DNA of 64,000 nucleotides from Mactromeris polynyma (lineage: Eukaryota; Mollusca; Bivalvia; Venerida; Mactridae), in assembly GCA_032209605.1 (NCBI GenBank), contig JASFXZ010000005.1, positions 25,284,905 to 25,348,904 on the forward strand, read 5' to 3'. Numbering within the stretch: position 1 is the stretch's first letter; every line of letters begins with the position of its first letter. Position numbers and translations under genes: made by a program. Under the pieces are notes generated by a model. It worked only from the letters and a program-made list of their open reading frames with translations. It was not told the DNA's origin and ran no database searches. Positions 49,701-58,826 of the stretch are shown piece by piece.

Positions 49701-51039
49701 TTTGTATGACTTGAATATGACTTGTATTACCGAAGGTACGAGTTGACCAACTGGTATTAGCTGCCGCATAATAAGAAATGACAAACATTTCCAGTATAGT
49801 TATACTGTTCAAAATTGTTCACCAAATACAGGAAAATACAGTAACACTTAATTCTATAATGAATAACTGTTAATACTAACTGTTAAAAAAGTTAAGGTAC
49901 GAGTTAACTACGGTACGAGCTGAACACGGTACGAGTTGACCAAAAACGGTATGAGTTGACTGGAAAACCTCCTGAAGGTCTCAACACTTTCGACCTAGGT
50001 GAGCTGGACCGGGAGTAATCCGAGACTTCTTTGACCCTATAGCCTTTTTTTTTTGGCGGCTAACCAGCAACATGAAATATCAAAAATCGTAAAAGGGGCT
50101 GGTTTAGGGACAGAGAAGGCTCGGATTAGACCGGGAGCTGGTGCCAAAGTCGGGCGTTGGAGGGGAAGAATGAGTGGCGGTACACGTCTGTTCGGCAGCA
50201 GTTACTTTTGGATAGCCCCTCCCGTGTTCATGCTTGAGGTCATGGGTTTGATAAGCTTGTCTGCTGGGATGTCCACCAGATTTCAGATCACATGGAACAT
50301 CATCACAAGCTTTGCGTTGGAGCGGCGCTGTTCAAGGGATTTCCAGCCAAGTGATTTTGATTTTCTGATTGGATTTCAACAAAATTGGTATTGCCTAAAA
50401 TTCCAACAATTAAGAATTGTTGACAAAATATTAAATAATTTCAAAGTTCTGTTCGTGTTATTTTTCGGCTTCCAACTTAGTTATCATTGTGTTACAATGT
50501 CAATATACAAGTAGAGTGAATTATTTCAATTTATTGCTCTAGTTTCCGCATGCTTATATGTAATACAGTGCTGATTAAGAACAGTTGCAGGTGTCAGATA
50601 CCACACTCCCGTAATCATAGAAGTTAGAACGCGTGTCTTTGATTGCGCATTCGTAATATTGTAGCATCTACTGTCTACAGACTTCACTTCTTTTGATCAC
50701 CGGATGCCTAGCCAAGCAGGCTTTTATAATAGTAATCTGACTAAGTTAACTGACTAACACTGCAACATGTATTTATACATGTACCGGAATATTAAAGTTA
50801 CAGAAAAGGTAACAATTTAAAACGTTTATCACACAAATTGCGCAAGTTTTTTGTGAGTGTTTACATACCGTCGGTACGACCACTGGTGTCGAGTTAAGAG
50901 CGATAGTTTTAGAAATCGAATTTGTTGTATCAACAGGCTTCAAATGTGAGAACAAATCCGTTGCGGCATTGCCCTCATTGTCTGATGAATTACTATTTTC
51001 ATCAGAATCAATGTTGTCGTAGGACAAGATCGCTTCCAT
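40731..51039 (-). CDS. CDC40: Pre-mRNA-processing factor 17 (CDC40/PRP17), complete
   Basis: WD40-repeat splicing factor that acts in the second catalytic step of the spliceosome in the nucleus. Fourteen exons join in frame: 51039-50869, 48886-48800, 48523-48394, 48048-47962, 47338-47196, 46604-46508, 46025-45811, 45025-44878, 44318-44203, 43806-43673, 43072-42996, 42101-42001, 41384-41341 and 40908-40731. The total is 576 codons, 575 residues, against 579 in human. Family blocks seen in order include [53 protein letters not shown] and W-H-P-H-E-T-S-K-V near the end. The N-terminus is acidic and Ser/Asn-rich. WD repeats occupy roughly residues 280-575. Intron 1 (about 2 kb) holds a foldback element. 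Transcription probably starts from the shared promoter with the neighbouring divergent gene. Confidence 0.97.
41113..41240 (-). repeat. SINE family E fragment, CDC40 intron
   Basis: Shares CACTTCCTAGGTTTCCAACC and GTGATACAAATT with copies at 41690-41835, 42660-42800 and 56070-56480, but lacks the tRNA-like head. Confidence 0.4.
41640..41835 (-). repeat. SINE family E copy with tRNA-like head
   Basis: Minus-strand tRNA-like head (GGTAAAGGGTTCGAGTGCCC, GTAGGTCGTGATTTCG) followed by the family tail (CTAAACTAGGTGCAAGTTC). Intronic in CDC40. Not a tRNA gene. Confidence 0.5.
42475..42560. repeat. Solo end of a TA-flanked MITE
   Basis: TACAGTCTAACCTGCGTTAA resembles the ends of the elements at 44668 and 56163. 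Inside, GCAGCCAA and TTGGCTGC form a short palindrome. The other end is not recognisable. Confidence 0.35.
43374..43615. repeat. Minisatellite, 37-bp unit, about 7 copies, CDC40 intron 10
   Basis: Tandem copies of AACAAAAATGTCATAACTAC plus AGTAAATCATGTTTGTG with only single-base differences. It lies in the intron between CDC40 exons 10 and 11. Units are contiguous, so this is not a CRISPR array. Confidence 0.9.
44668..44848. mobile_element. TA-flanked MITE, about 181 bp, CDC40 intron
   Basis: The left end is CAGTCAGACCTCG and the right end is AAGGTCAGACTG, imperfect inverses, with TA directly outside both ends (44666-44667 and 44849-44850). TA target duplication and CAGT ends fit Tc1/mariner-derived MITEs (established pattern; family not identified). 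Non-coding. Confidence 0.7.
49116..49968. mobile_element. Foldback element with GGTCAACTCGTACC repeats and 11-bp TSD
   Basis: The 853-bp element is flanked by exact copies of CTCCTGAAGGT (49105-49115 and 49969-49979). The left 180 bp hold about nine copies of a GGTCAACTCGTACC-like motif; the right part holds the inverse motif GGTACGAGTTGACC singly at about 49553 and 49735 and as a cluster at 49893-49960. The ends are AACCGGTCAACTCG and, inverted, GTTTTCCAGTCAACTC. There is no transposase ORF. A 9-11 bp target duplication is typical of Mutator-like elements, but foldback architecture with tandem subterminal motifs is unusual for them. It lies in CDC40 intron 1. Confidence 0.85.
50053..50514 (+). 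other. Unassigned 153-codon frame in CDC40 intron 1
   Basis: An open frame on the strand opposite to CDC40, beginning at TTG after a T-run and without a convincing ATG. The first third is Gly/Arg-rich, the rest hydrophobic and irregular. No domain is recognised and no splice structure supports it. Possibly a fragment of a mobile element; function unknown. Confidence 0.2.
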
Positions 51040-51446
51040 CTTTGAATAGTGGTTCCCAAATGTGTAAATTGAGAAAATAACAAAAAGCGAGAACCAGCAA
51101 GAATGGCATAAAACTCAATCATTCCGTACCAAACCGTATTTTTTGTAGCGGTGTCAATCTAGAAGAAGCATAAATGATCGGACATTTAAATGGTTTATAT
51201 GTCCGTGCATACTGACATTCATGAAATGTTACAATAACTCCTCTGACTTCAATCTATCAATTTCAATTTTAAAAATATATTAATTCCTAATGGATAAGGA
51301 AACCATCTATTGGCATGCTGACGTCACATTCGTTGGCGACGTCGTAGCTATTGGAGACGACGTTGTGATTGATACGTATTGAATTGTTTCACGTTTTGCT
51401 TAAAATATGTTAAATTAATGTCTTTAACTGTGTTTTGACCATTAAA
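51040..51446. promoter_or_regulatory. Bidirectional promoter between CDC40 and CXorf65-like gene
   Basis: The two start codons are 407 bp apart, head to head. The interval contains a perfect CRE palindrome TGACGTCA (51319-51326), a second GACGTC core (51338-51343) and two inverted CCAAT boxes (ATTGG at 51309-51313 and 51350-51354), clustered within 50 bp and locally CpG-rich. No TATA box is obvious. This composition is typical of CpG-type divergent promoters; activity is inferred. Confidence 0.65.
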
Positions 51447-54400
51447 ATGTTTGTTACGCTTCAATATGGAGGTAAGTGCAAGTGATTATAAAATAAGGGT
51501 GACATTGCGCTATGTGCAAGCAGATCCATATCTGTAGATGTATTTTGTGTTCTTCAAGTCAAAACTGCTGGGTCTATACAATATTACAATAATTCCTAAG
51601 GGAAGCATTAGAATAAAAGTCAATGCAAAAACTTTCCGACTAAATGTATCGACTGACAGTACATTTTTCTTCAAGAAGAATAAATATAAAAAGTCACATA
51701 CTAAATATTACGAGTCCTTTTAAATGTAGAAGTGACACATTGTTTTGGTTGGGAATACAATAATTTAATATTACTTCTTCTTGAAATCAGTTTTGAAACC
51801 CGAAATATCAAGTCTTAGTGAATATTCCATTGATTTATTTCAACCACATCTAGATTCAAATTACTGTCTGTCTTAAGTAGGCCTAGTCTGAGCGCTACAT
51901 GTATTATAAAACAAGACTATACACATACATGTATAAGTATATTAAACCGTGCATTATTTTTATAGACAGGAAATCCAAAATGCATAATTTTAACTGACGA
52001 AACAACTATATAACCAGAATTGGAAGATCAAATCAAACGTGAAAATGCACCGTGTAATTCCGACCAAACCATATCAGAAATCCGTATAGAATCTACTTCG
52101 CAAATTTTCCACAAACTTGACATAGTTCGATATAGTTTGCTTGCATTTTAACATTTCAGAAAAAGAACAACTGATAGTCAATCCAAACTGTCGGCAATTA
52201 TGCTTTATGGGATATATTCGGGACAAATGCCAGTATGACAAAAAGGGTAAGACGAGATCTTTGATAGATTGTTTTCTCTACTATAAAATAACATTTTTTT
52301 TTTTACTGATATCGTTTACGATTTTGCCGGAAAAAAGAAATATACTAAGTGTACTAAACGAGAATAAAAGAAAGAGAATACGTAGCTACAGGAAACGCCA
52401 CATACATAAGACAGTGCCTCCCCACACAGACCTCCGGGAAAACAACAATCCACAAAACACAAGACACTTAAGGAGGTTAAAGGGTATATATATTAAGGAA
52501 CAGAGGCACAAGGAATGGCCTGGTAGACCATATGAAATAACTAGGAGAATCAAAGTGGACAGTAAATGAGGTGGGGGGGGGGAGAGGAATTAATGGGTGG
52601 AAAAGATGACAGGACAAGTCAAGACAGTTGGCAGCAATAGGCATAAACTGGACAGGACTAAAACTTATTCATAAAATGTATCTAGTGCTACAGTGAACTC
52701 ATATTGAACTACTCGCTATATAGACTCATAGATCATATGATAATTTTTAATTTTCTAGAAAATGATTAAAATCTGAATTATCTTTGGTCCGATGCTTAAA
52801 ATGAATAAAGGCGTCAATCAGAAAATGTCACATACAAGTACATAGCCACACCAACAGCACAGTGAGGAAGGGAATGTCACATACAAGTGCATAGCCACAC
52901 CAACAGCACAGTGAGGAAGGGAATGTCACATACAAGTGCATAGCCACACCAGCAGCACAGTGAGGAAGGGAATGTCACATACAAGTGCATAGCCACACCA
53001 GCAGCACAGTGAGGAAGGGAATGTCACATACAAGTGCATAGCCACACCATCAGCACAGTGAGGAAGGGAATGTCACATACAAGTGCATAGCCACACCAGC
53101 AGCACAGTGAGGAAGGGAATGTCACATACAAGTGCATAGCCACACCAACAGCACAGTGAGGAAGGGAATGTCACATACAAGTGCATAGCCACACCAGCAG
53201 CACAGTGAGGAAGGGAATGTCACATACAAGTGCATAGCCACACCAGCAGCACAGTGAGGAAGGGAATGTCACATACAAGTGCATAGCCACACCAGCAGCA
53301 CAGTGAGGAAGGGAATGTCACATACAAGTGCATAGCCACACCAGCAGCACAGTGAGGAAGGGAATGTCACATACAAGTGCATAGCCACACCAACAGCACA
53401 GTGAGGAAGGGAATGTCACATACAAGTGCATAGCCACACCAACAGCACAGTGAGGAAGGGAGTGGATGAGCGCGATGGACATCGATACCGGAAACAATAA
53501 TACATGTATTTACAAAAAGATTGGCTGCTATAATAGCTGCTCGTACTGTTGGTTGGTTAGGGTTCTCTTGTTTACACAAGTATGCAGAGTTGCTAATGCA
53601 CTTATCAATACTTAGTCCCCACCGGGTAGGCGGTAGGGACACCCTGTGGATTTGAAGTGTAAAACTGCAAACTGTGTCGTCTAAATCCCACCTTGAAGCA
53701 TTTTTCCATATTCTCATTATCGGAATTTTCTGAGCACGAACAATGCCTCATTTGAAATTTCGACCAAGTCTATGTTTGTCTTAGACCTGTCAATATCCCA
53801 CGTTAAGACCCTAATATGCACCATTTTCTCCGGTGTGACAAATATTGATAAATGCATAATGGACACGGAAGATGTATATGTTCTTGAAATTGTTGATCGT
53901 TTCGAATCGATGAAATTTCTGTTTTTGTTTCGCGAATTGGCGATAACTACCTCATGCATGTATTAAAGCTGTCTTTATAAATATTTTTTACTGTACATTT
54001 TCAGCATTTATAGACTTGTTAGACGAGACTGGAAAATTAGCAATGCTGCATACAGTTGATCCACAGGACAATATATTGGACAAGTTCGAAGACAGGGTTA
54101 TATACATCCCTGTCATGTTAGAAAGTAAGTCTTAAATGCAGCAATAATACAATACATGTATCTGTCACTACACAGTTGTTGTAAGTCTGGACCCAATACT
54201 AACATAAAGCTATATATATACGGTACGAATTGTCATGCGTCACGGATAAGTTAGAACCATATTTGTTAACTATTTCGTTAAATTAGACAGGAAAACTAAA
54301 CACGCTTCCTTCACAGCAATCATCCGAAGCTTTATTAGAAAGGGATTGGAAGCATATTTTGGGGAATTTCTGTGTAAGTTTTTGTTATAAATTTGAATAT

Positions 54401-56920
54401 TTCAACTCATTTGAATGTTAGTTACACGTACGCATACAATAGCAAATATTAACAATTATAATTAACTCGTAGTTATACGACAATATGGCAAAGCATTGCT
54501 TGCTGCAGGTCAGCGTACTTAATCAGTTAAACCAAATCTAGCGGTAGCTCCTCACCAAAGTGTTGAGAATCTATATTACAAAGTGTCTGACTTTTGATGG
54601 CATCATTTGCGCGAATTCTTAATATTGAAACACATCAATAGTATCTAATTTGCAGATTGGGAGTCTTTTGTATGCATGTATTGTGCTTACCCATAACACT
54701 TTTATTTTGTTGTTTATTTAGAATCAACAGAACCAGACACCTTTAAAACAGTGAAGCCACTTCTAGAAGACTGGGAGAAAGCATTTCCACAAATAGAACG
54801 TAAATATATCAACCCCATTTAAGTTGATGTGTTCTCCACGCCATTAAAAATGCAACTAAAATTGTCCGCGTCAACACGGTGTCATTATAAAAAACAATCA
54901 TATTTTAATTCTCAAACATAACTTAAACTTAATCAGTTATGAAATATGTATACTAGGACCATAGTTTGATTTCTTTTTATCCAATGATTTACACACTGTT
55001 GCAACAATAAAACGCGTTTTACACTTGGAACGAAAAAGACTATGTGAAATAGTTGTGTTTTTAATGGCGTTAAGTATATAACTAGCTTATGTTCATATGT
55101 CACCTAACAGTATGGGAACCTCTTCGACTGGACACTACATGTGCATCATTATTGTGTCATTTGAAAGTAGCAAAACTGTAATTTGTCACATACAGTTCAA
55201 AAATGCGAGCTTGTCAGTCCTATTTCACTAACAGTCGGGCTTCGTACATTAGAATTCATCGGTACCTGAAGAGTCGTATATGATATGGCGGATTATCTCT
55301 TTTGACCAGTACATATAACTTGTTCGCACAAGCCGTTATTTTTTATACTGATAGTTCTAGTTGATTTTCTATTGAATGTTGGACGAAGATCATCTTCCAT
55401 TTAAACTGTTGCAAATCCGTCGTTACAGCTGAAATAAATGGCAAGAATAACATTATGTATTGCCGTAGATTCTGTGATTTGTTTAAAATGCACAGTAAAA
55501 TATCACTTTTAGATCACCTCAAAATTAAGAACACAATCATCAAGTCCATTTTCATTGATTTGCTCTTTATTCAACCTCAATATTAAGACCACCTCAATAA
55601 GAAGACCAGCGTTCAAGAGGCCAAATGATGGTCGTATTATTAAGGTTTTACAGCACTTAAGGTTGTTAAGATTTCGTGCGGATACCTCCTGTTTTTATGA
55701 TAAATCATCATCTCGTATGAATGCATTACAGGAAAGATAAAGATTCTAACTGGCGAAGTGAAGAAGAGTCCTGTGAACAGATGTAAGTTATTGTTAATGA
55801 ATTTACAAATACTAGTATAGTAAATACCCTTGTAGCACCAACACATTGTTCAGTATAATTATTTAGCGATAAAGTTAGAAATATATATAACCCAAATTCT
55901 GCGCTTAAAATATATTGTGTTAATGCAATTTTGCACATTTTATCAAATTGGACGAGCGCATATCAGCGTGTATTCATGTTGTAAACAACAACCCAAACCA
56001 CACGAAATCTAGAGCAGGTATTTCCCCTTACAAGAAATGCACATTATGACATGGTTTGGTTTAAGTAAAACTGATTTATTTTACAACGATTGTGACACAA
56101 ATTGTAACAACTAATATTAACAATTAACGCTCGATAACTTCTTCCTGAGCTTCTAACAAATACAGTCAAACATTTGTAAAAGACCACCTGCGAACAAAGA
56201 CCACTATTGCAAAACCTGTCTGCAAAGACCACCAATTTTATCTCCCATCAGACCATTTTCAATGATATTTAATCTGTTAATAGAGACCACCTGCAAACAC
56301 AAAGACCACATTTTGCTGTTCCCATGGGTAGTCTTTACAGACAGGTTTGACTGTACTAATAATAGCACAAGTCGTGGATTGTGAAGACCGCGAATGAATC
56401 TCTGCTGTACATAGATCAGAACCCATGACCTTCATATCAGAATCCTGCGCTAAGAATACTTCCCTTATAACCAAGAACATTCGATCCATATCACTTAAAA
56501 TACGCTTGTCATTTTATCTGTTCATGTAGTAATGATTTTGTTGTACTTGTAATGTTATTTATACAGTAGGAAACCAGCATATTATACGAGTATAAAAGTA
56601 AACTTGGTATTTACCACTAAGCGAAGTTGAACGTTTCACCGACTTCAATTAACCCCAATTATCTACGTAACATTTGTTTGCTTACAGCTTTAGATCCTAG
56701 AGGCAACAAAACCCTGGACAAGAAAAGTTCGTCGACTGCGAGATCGGAGATGTCAGGGCGTTCTTCATCCATTTTAGGTCGACCATCTTCTATTTTACAA
56801 CAGTCTGGGAGAAACTCAACAAACAGTAGTGGCAAACAATCAACCAGTGGACGCAAAGCTATTTCTGGAAAAGCCGACGTGGGAAAGTTTGGACAAAAGG
56901 CTAAGGGGAAAAGGAAATAA
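51447..56920 (+). CDS. CXorf65/C22orf15-family protein, complete
   Basis: Homologue of an uncharacterised animal family that includes human CXorf65 and C22orf15; molecular function unknown. Six exons join in frame, every intron in phase 1: 51447-51471, 52160-52246, 54005-54124, 54722-54799, 55732-55782 and 56688-56920, giving 197 residues (human CXorf65 is about 183). Family hallmarks are the start M-F-V-T-L-Q-Y-G, N-P-N-C at 16-19, D-L-L-D-E-T-G-K-L at 41-49 and a P-L-L-E-D-W block near 90. The C-terminal third (from about 120) is a Ser/Gly/Lys/Arg-rich, probably disordered, basic tail ending K-G-K-R-K. Intron 2 holds a 49-bp minisatellite. A 57-nt exon-like segment in intron 3 (54317-54373) would bring in a stop. 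It shares a promoter region with CDC40. Family membership is from remembered conservation. Confidence 0.85.
52385..52648 (-). repeat. Dispersed repeat family A, full copy
   Basis: Inverted copy of 5794-6041 over its whole length (CTACAGGAAACGCC through CAGCAATAGGCATAAACTGG), with a G-run at 52567-52576. It lies in intron 2 of the CXorf65-like gene. Confidence 0.65.
52825..53460. repeat. Minisatellite, 49-bp unit, 13 copies
   Basis: Tandem units AATGTCACATACAAGTGCAT plus AGCCACACCAACAGCACAGTGAGGAAGGG, nearly identical; the main variant is ACCAACAGC / ACCAGCAGC. It lies within intron 2 of the CXorf65-like gene. ORFs on the minus strand here are by-products. Confidence 0.92.
54317..54373 (+). 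other. Exon-like 57-nt segment, possible poison cassette
   Basis: Flanked by a pyrimidine-rich CTTCCTTCACAG acceptor and a strong TGT|GTAAGT donor, and compatible with the phase of exon 3. If included, its last base T joins AA of the next exon to make TAA. Skipping it keeps the conserved frame. It may be a regulated stop-introducing exon or a chance match. Confidence 0.3.
55485..55650. repeat. Decayed inverted-repeat element, AATATTAAGACCACC motif
   Basis: Contains CAACCTCAATATTAAGACCACCTC and variants, the inverse of motifs at 36410-36570. It lies in intron of the CXorf65-like gene. Class unknown. Confidence 0.4.
56070..56480 (-). repeat. SINE family E copy split by a MITE
   Basis: Tail module at 56070-56160 (TTCTTCCTGAGCTTCTAACA) and head side at 56356-56480 (GTGGATTGTGAAG, AGGTCATGGGTTCTGATC on the minus strand) match the continuous order of the copy at 41640-41835. 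The gap is exactly filled by the MITE at 56163-56353. Confidence 0.55.
56163..56353. mobile_element. TA-flanked MITE, 191 bp, inserted in a SINE
   Basis: The left end CAGTCAAACATTTGTAAAAG and the right end (inverse) CAGTCAAACCTGTCTGTAAAG match with few changes; TA borders both ends (56161-56162, 56354-56355). Internal AAAGACCACCTGC motifs repeat. Tc1/mariner-like by ends and TA duplication. Non-coding. Confidence 0.75.
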
Positions 56921-56934
56921 ATAAGTTTTGCATA

Positions 56935-58820
56935 GAATTTAGAGCATTTTTCTCGTGTCTTCTTTCACATTTATTAATAACACAGTGGTTTCCCCTTAAG
57001 GCAAAACCAGACCGGGTTCAGTCACTAATACATGTTTTGCTATTCCTGCTACGCACTTTTAATAATACTTTTTTATGCATGTCGAGCTACCTGGCGTTGT
57101 AATGAGAGATGACGTCACGTGGCAAACGACAGGCTGGAATCAAGTCTACGACAAAATTAGTCTTACAATTTAATGTGAATGAGTGAGTGTAGCGTATATA
57201 ACTATATTCTCAACAAGACTAAAAACTCACCATTTTGATGTGCACTAATTTTTACTCATGAAGGTTTGAGGATAAATTTAAGTACCGAACATGTATCCAT
57301 TTAAGTACATCGCAATATTCATATTGCTGCTGTAAAATTTGAATGCAGTTTTATAATTTCTTACTTTTTATAATTTCTCTAATCAGCAGGTACTATACAA
57401 TATTTTACAATAAGACTAAACGACATATTCCAACACTGCTTACATGTCACATGATCTTCTAGAATCGCACTAAAAGACTAACAAACACGAACTATACGTG
57501 TATTGCATAAACGGGCAGAATTATCTGCCATGCGGAACTTTATTTAGATAAGTCACTGTTTGCTTTTGGAATGTGCAGATTAATGTACGGACGTTGGTGC
57601 CTGTATTCTTATGACAGTCTACAATATCTATATAGAGACTGTTATACACCACTTCATTTAGCAAATAAGGAACAAAGCAAAATGCAAAAAATCGTTTAAT
57701 TAGCTTTAATATATTTGTACATAATAACTGAATTCCGAATCCTCAAAATTCAATATTCCGACTGGCGTAGATTTGAATAGTCACATTTGTAACATCACGT
57801 TCAAACGTTTAGACTTGTGACGTAAATTTGTCAACACATTCATCTATAGATGTGCTCATGTTTAGTAAGCCTGGGTCCAGTCTATACTATATCTTATTAT
57901 TCCTATGGCCTGCTTTTGATATGAATGCACCGGTCATTAGCGGGTTATCTACGATGTGGCGACGTTTCGCTTCAGATGAAATAAGGTAACATTGTAACGT
58001 ACGAAGAAATAAGAAATAATCACAATGGAACAACTGACTATCTAGAACCCAGACTAATGCTTCACATTAAAAAAACATCGGATTGGAGGCGGCAATAAAG
58101 TATTTCCTCATATTTAGCACAGTATTAGTTTATGTAGAGAACGACCATACACAACAATTAAAAAATAAATACATACAAAAACACTCACATAGAATATAAT
58201 ACGTGTATAGAACATATAAAGCATGGAAACTGAACCGAATTAGTTTGACCCACATTGAAAGTAAAAAAACTATAAAATTCAACGAAGCTCCTTTGTGACT
58301 TAAGAAACAATCATCGTACACGAAACAATGAAGGAATGTGATAAATTTGAGTAGTTGTTGCCTAAATTTGACAACAATTTGAAAACGTTTGGTTCAAATA
58401 TAACCATAGAATACAATTTACATGTAAAGATCTTATGAGTAAAACTTGTTACCAATAATATCTATGAATAATTTACCGGACGGCGGAGCTAAAATCATTT
58501 GGTAATACGTTGACTCGTGTTAAATACGAAAACAAAACAGAAATGGTTACGAGTCAAGTACAAGGAAATTTTCAATACAAATATGGATTACAGAATAAGA
58601 TAAAGAGGCAGAGATTTCCAGGAATGTGGATGGGGAAAATCAGACCGCTTGTTGTGACGTACAGTATAGTACTAAATATATCCACGCACAAGAAACAGGT
58701 TCAATAACTCCTCGGTTGATCAGTCGAGCTGTCAACTTTTATGTAAGACTTACAAGCATAAAACGGACCACAAGTACGTAAGTTTACAGTGTACAAGTAC
58801 AACATTATAACAGATGTATC
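56935..58820. other. Intergenic between convergent genes
   Basis: No gene recognised. TGACGTCACGTGG at about 57109-57121 combines a CRE and an E-box, but no promoter or transcript is evident nearby. Contains probable 3' UTRs of the CXorf65-like gene (plus strand) and the transgelin-like gene (minus strand). Confidence 0.4.
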
Positions 58821-58826
58821 ATTTTG

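Noticed and set aside
53367..53717. 116-codon minus-strand ORF
   Set aside because: Partly made of minisatellite units and otherwise without recognisable features; antisense to an intron.
57109..57121. CRE/E-box composite as a promoter
   Set aside because: It lies between two convergent gene ends with no start codon or exon nearby, so a chance occurrence is more likely.
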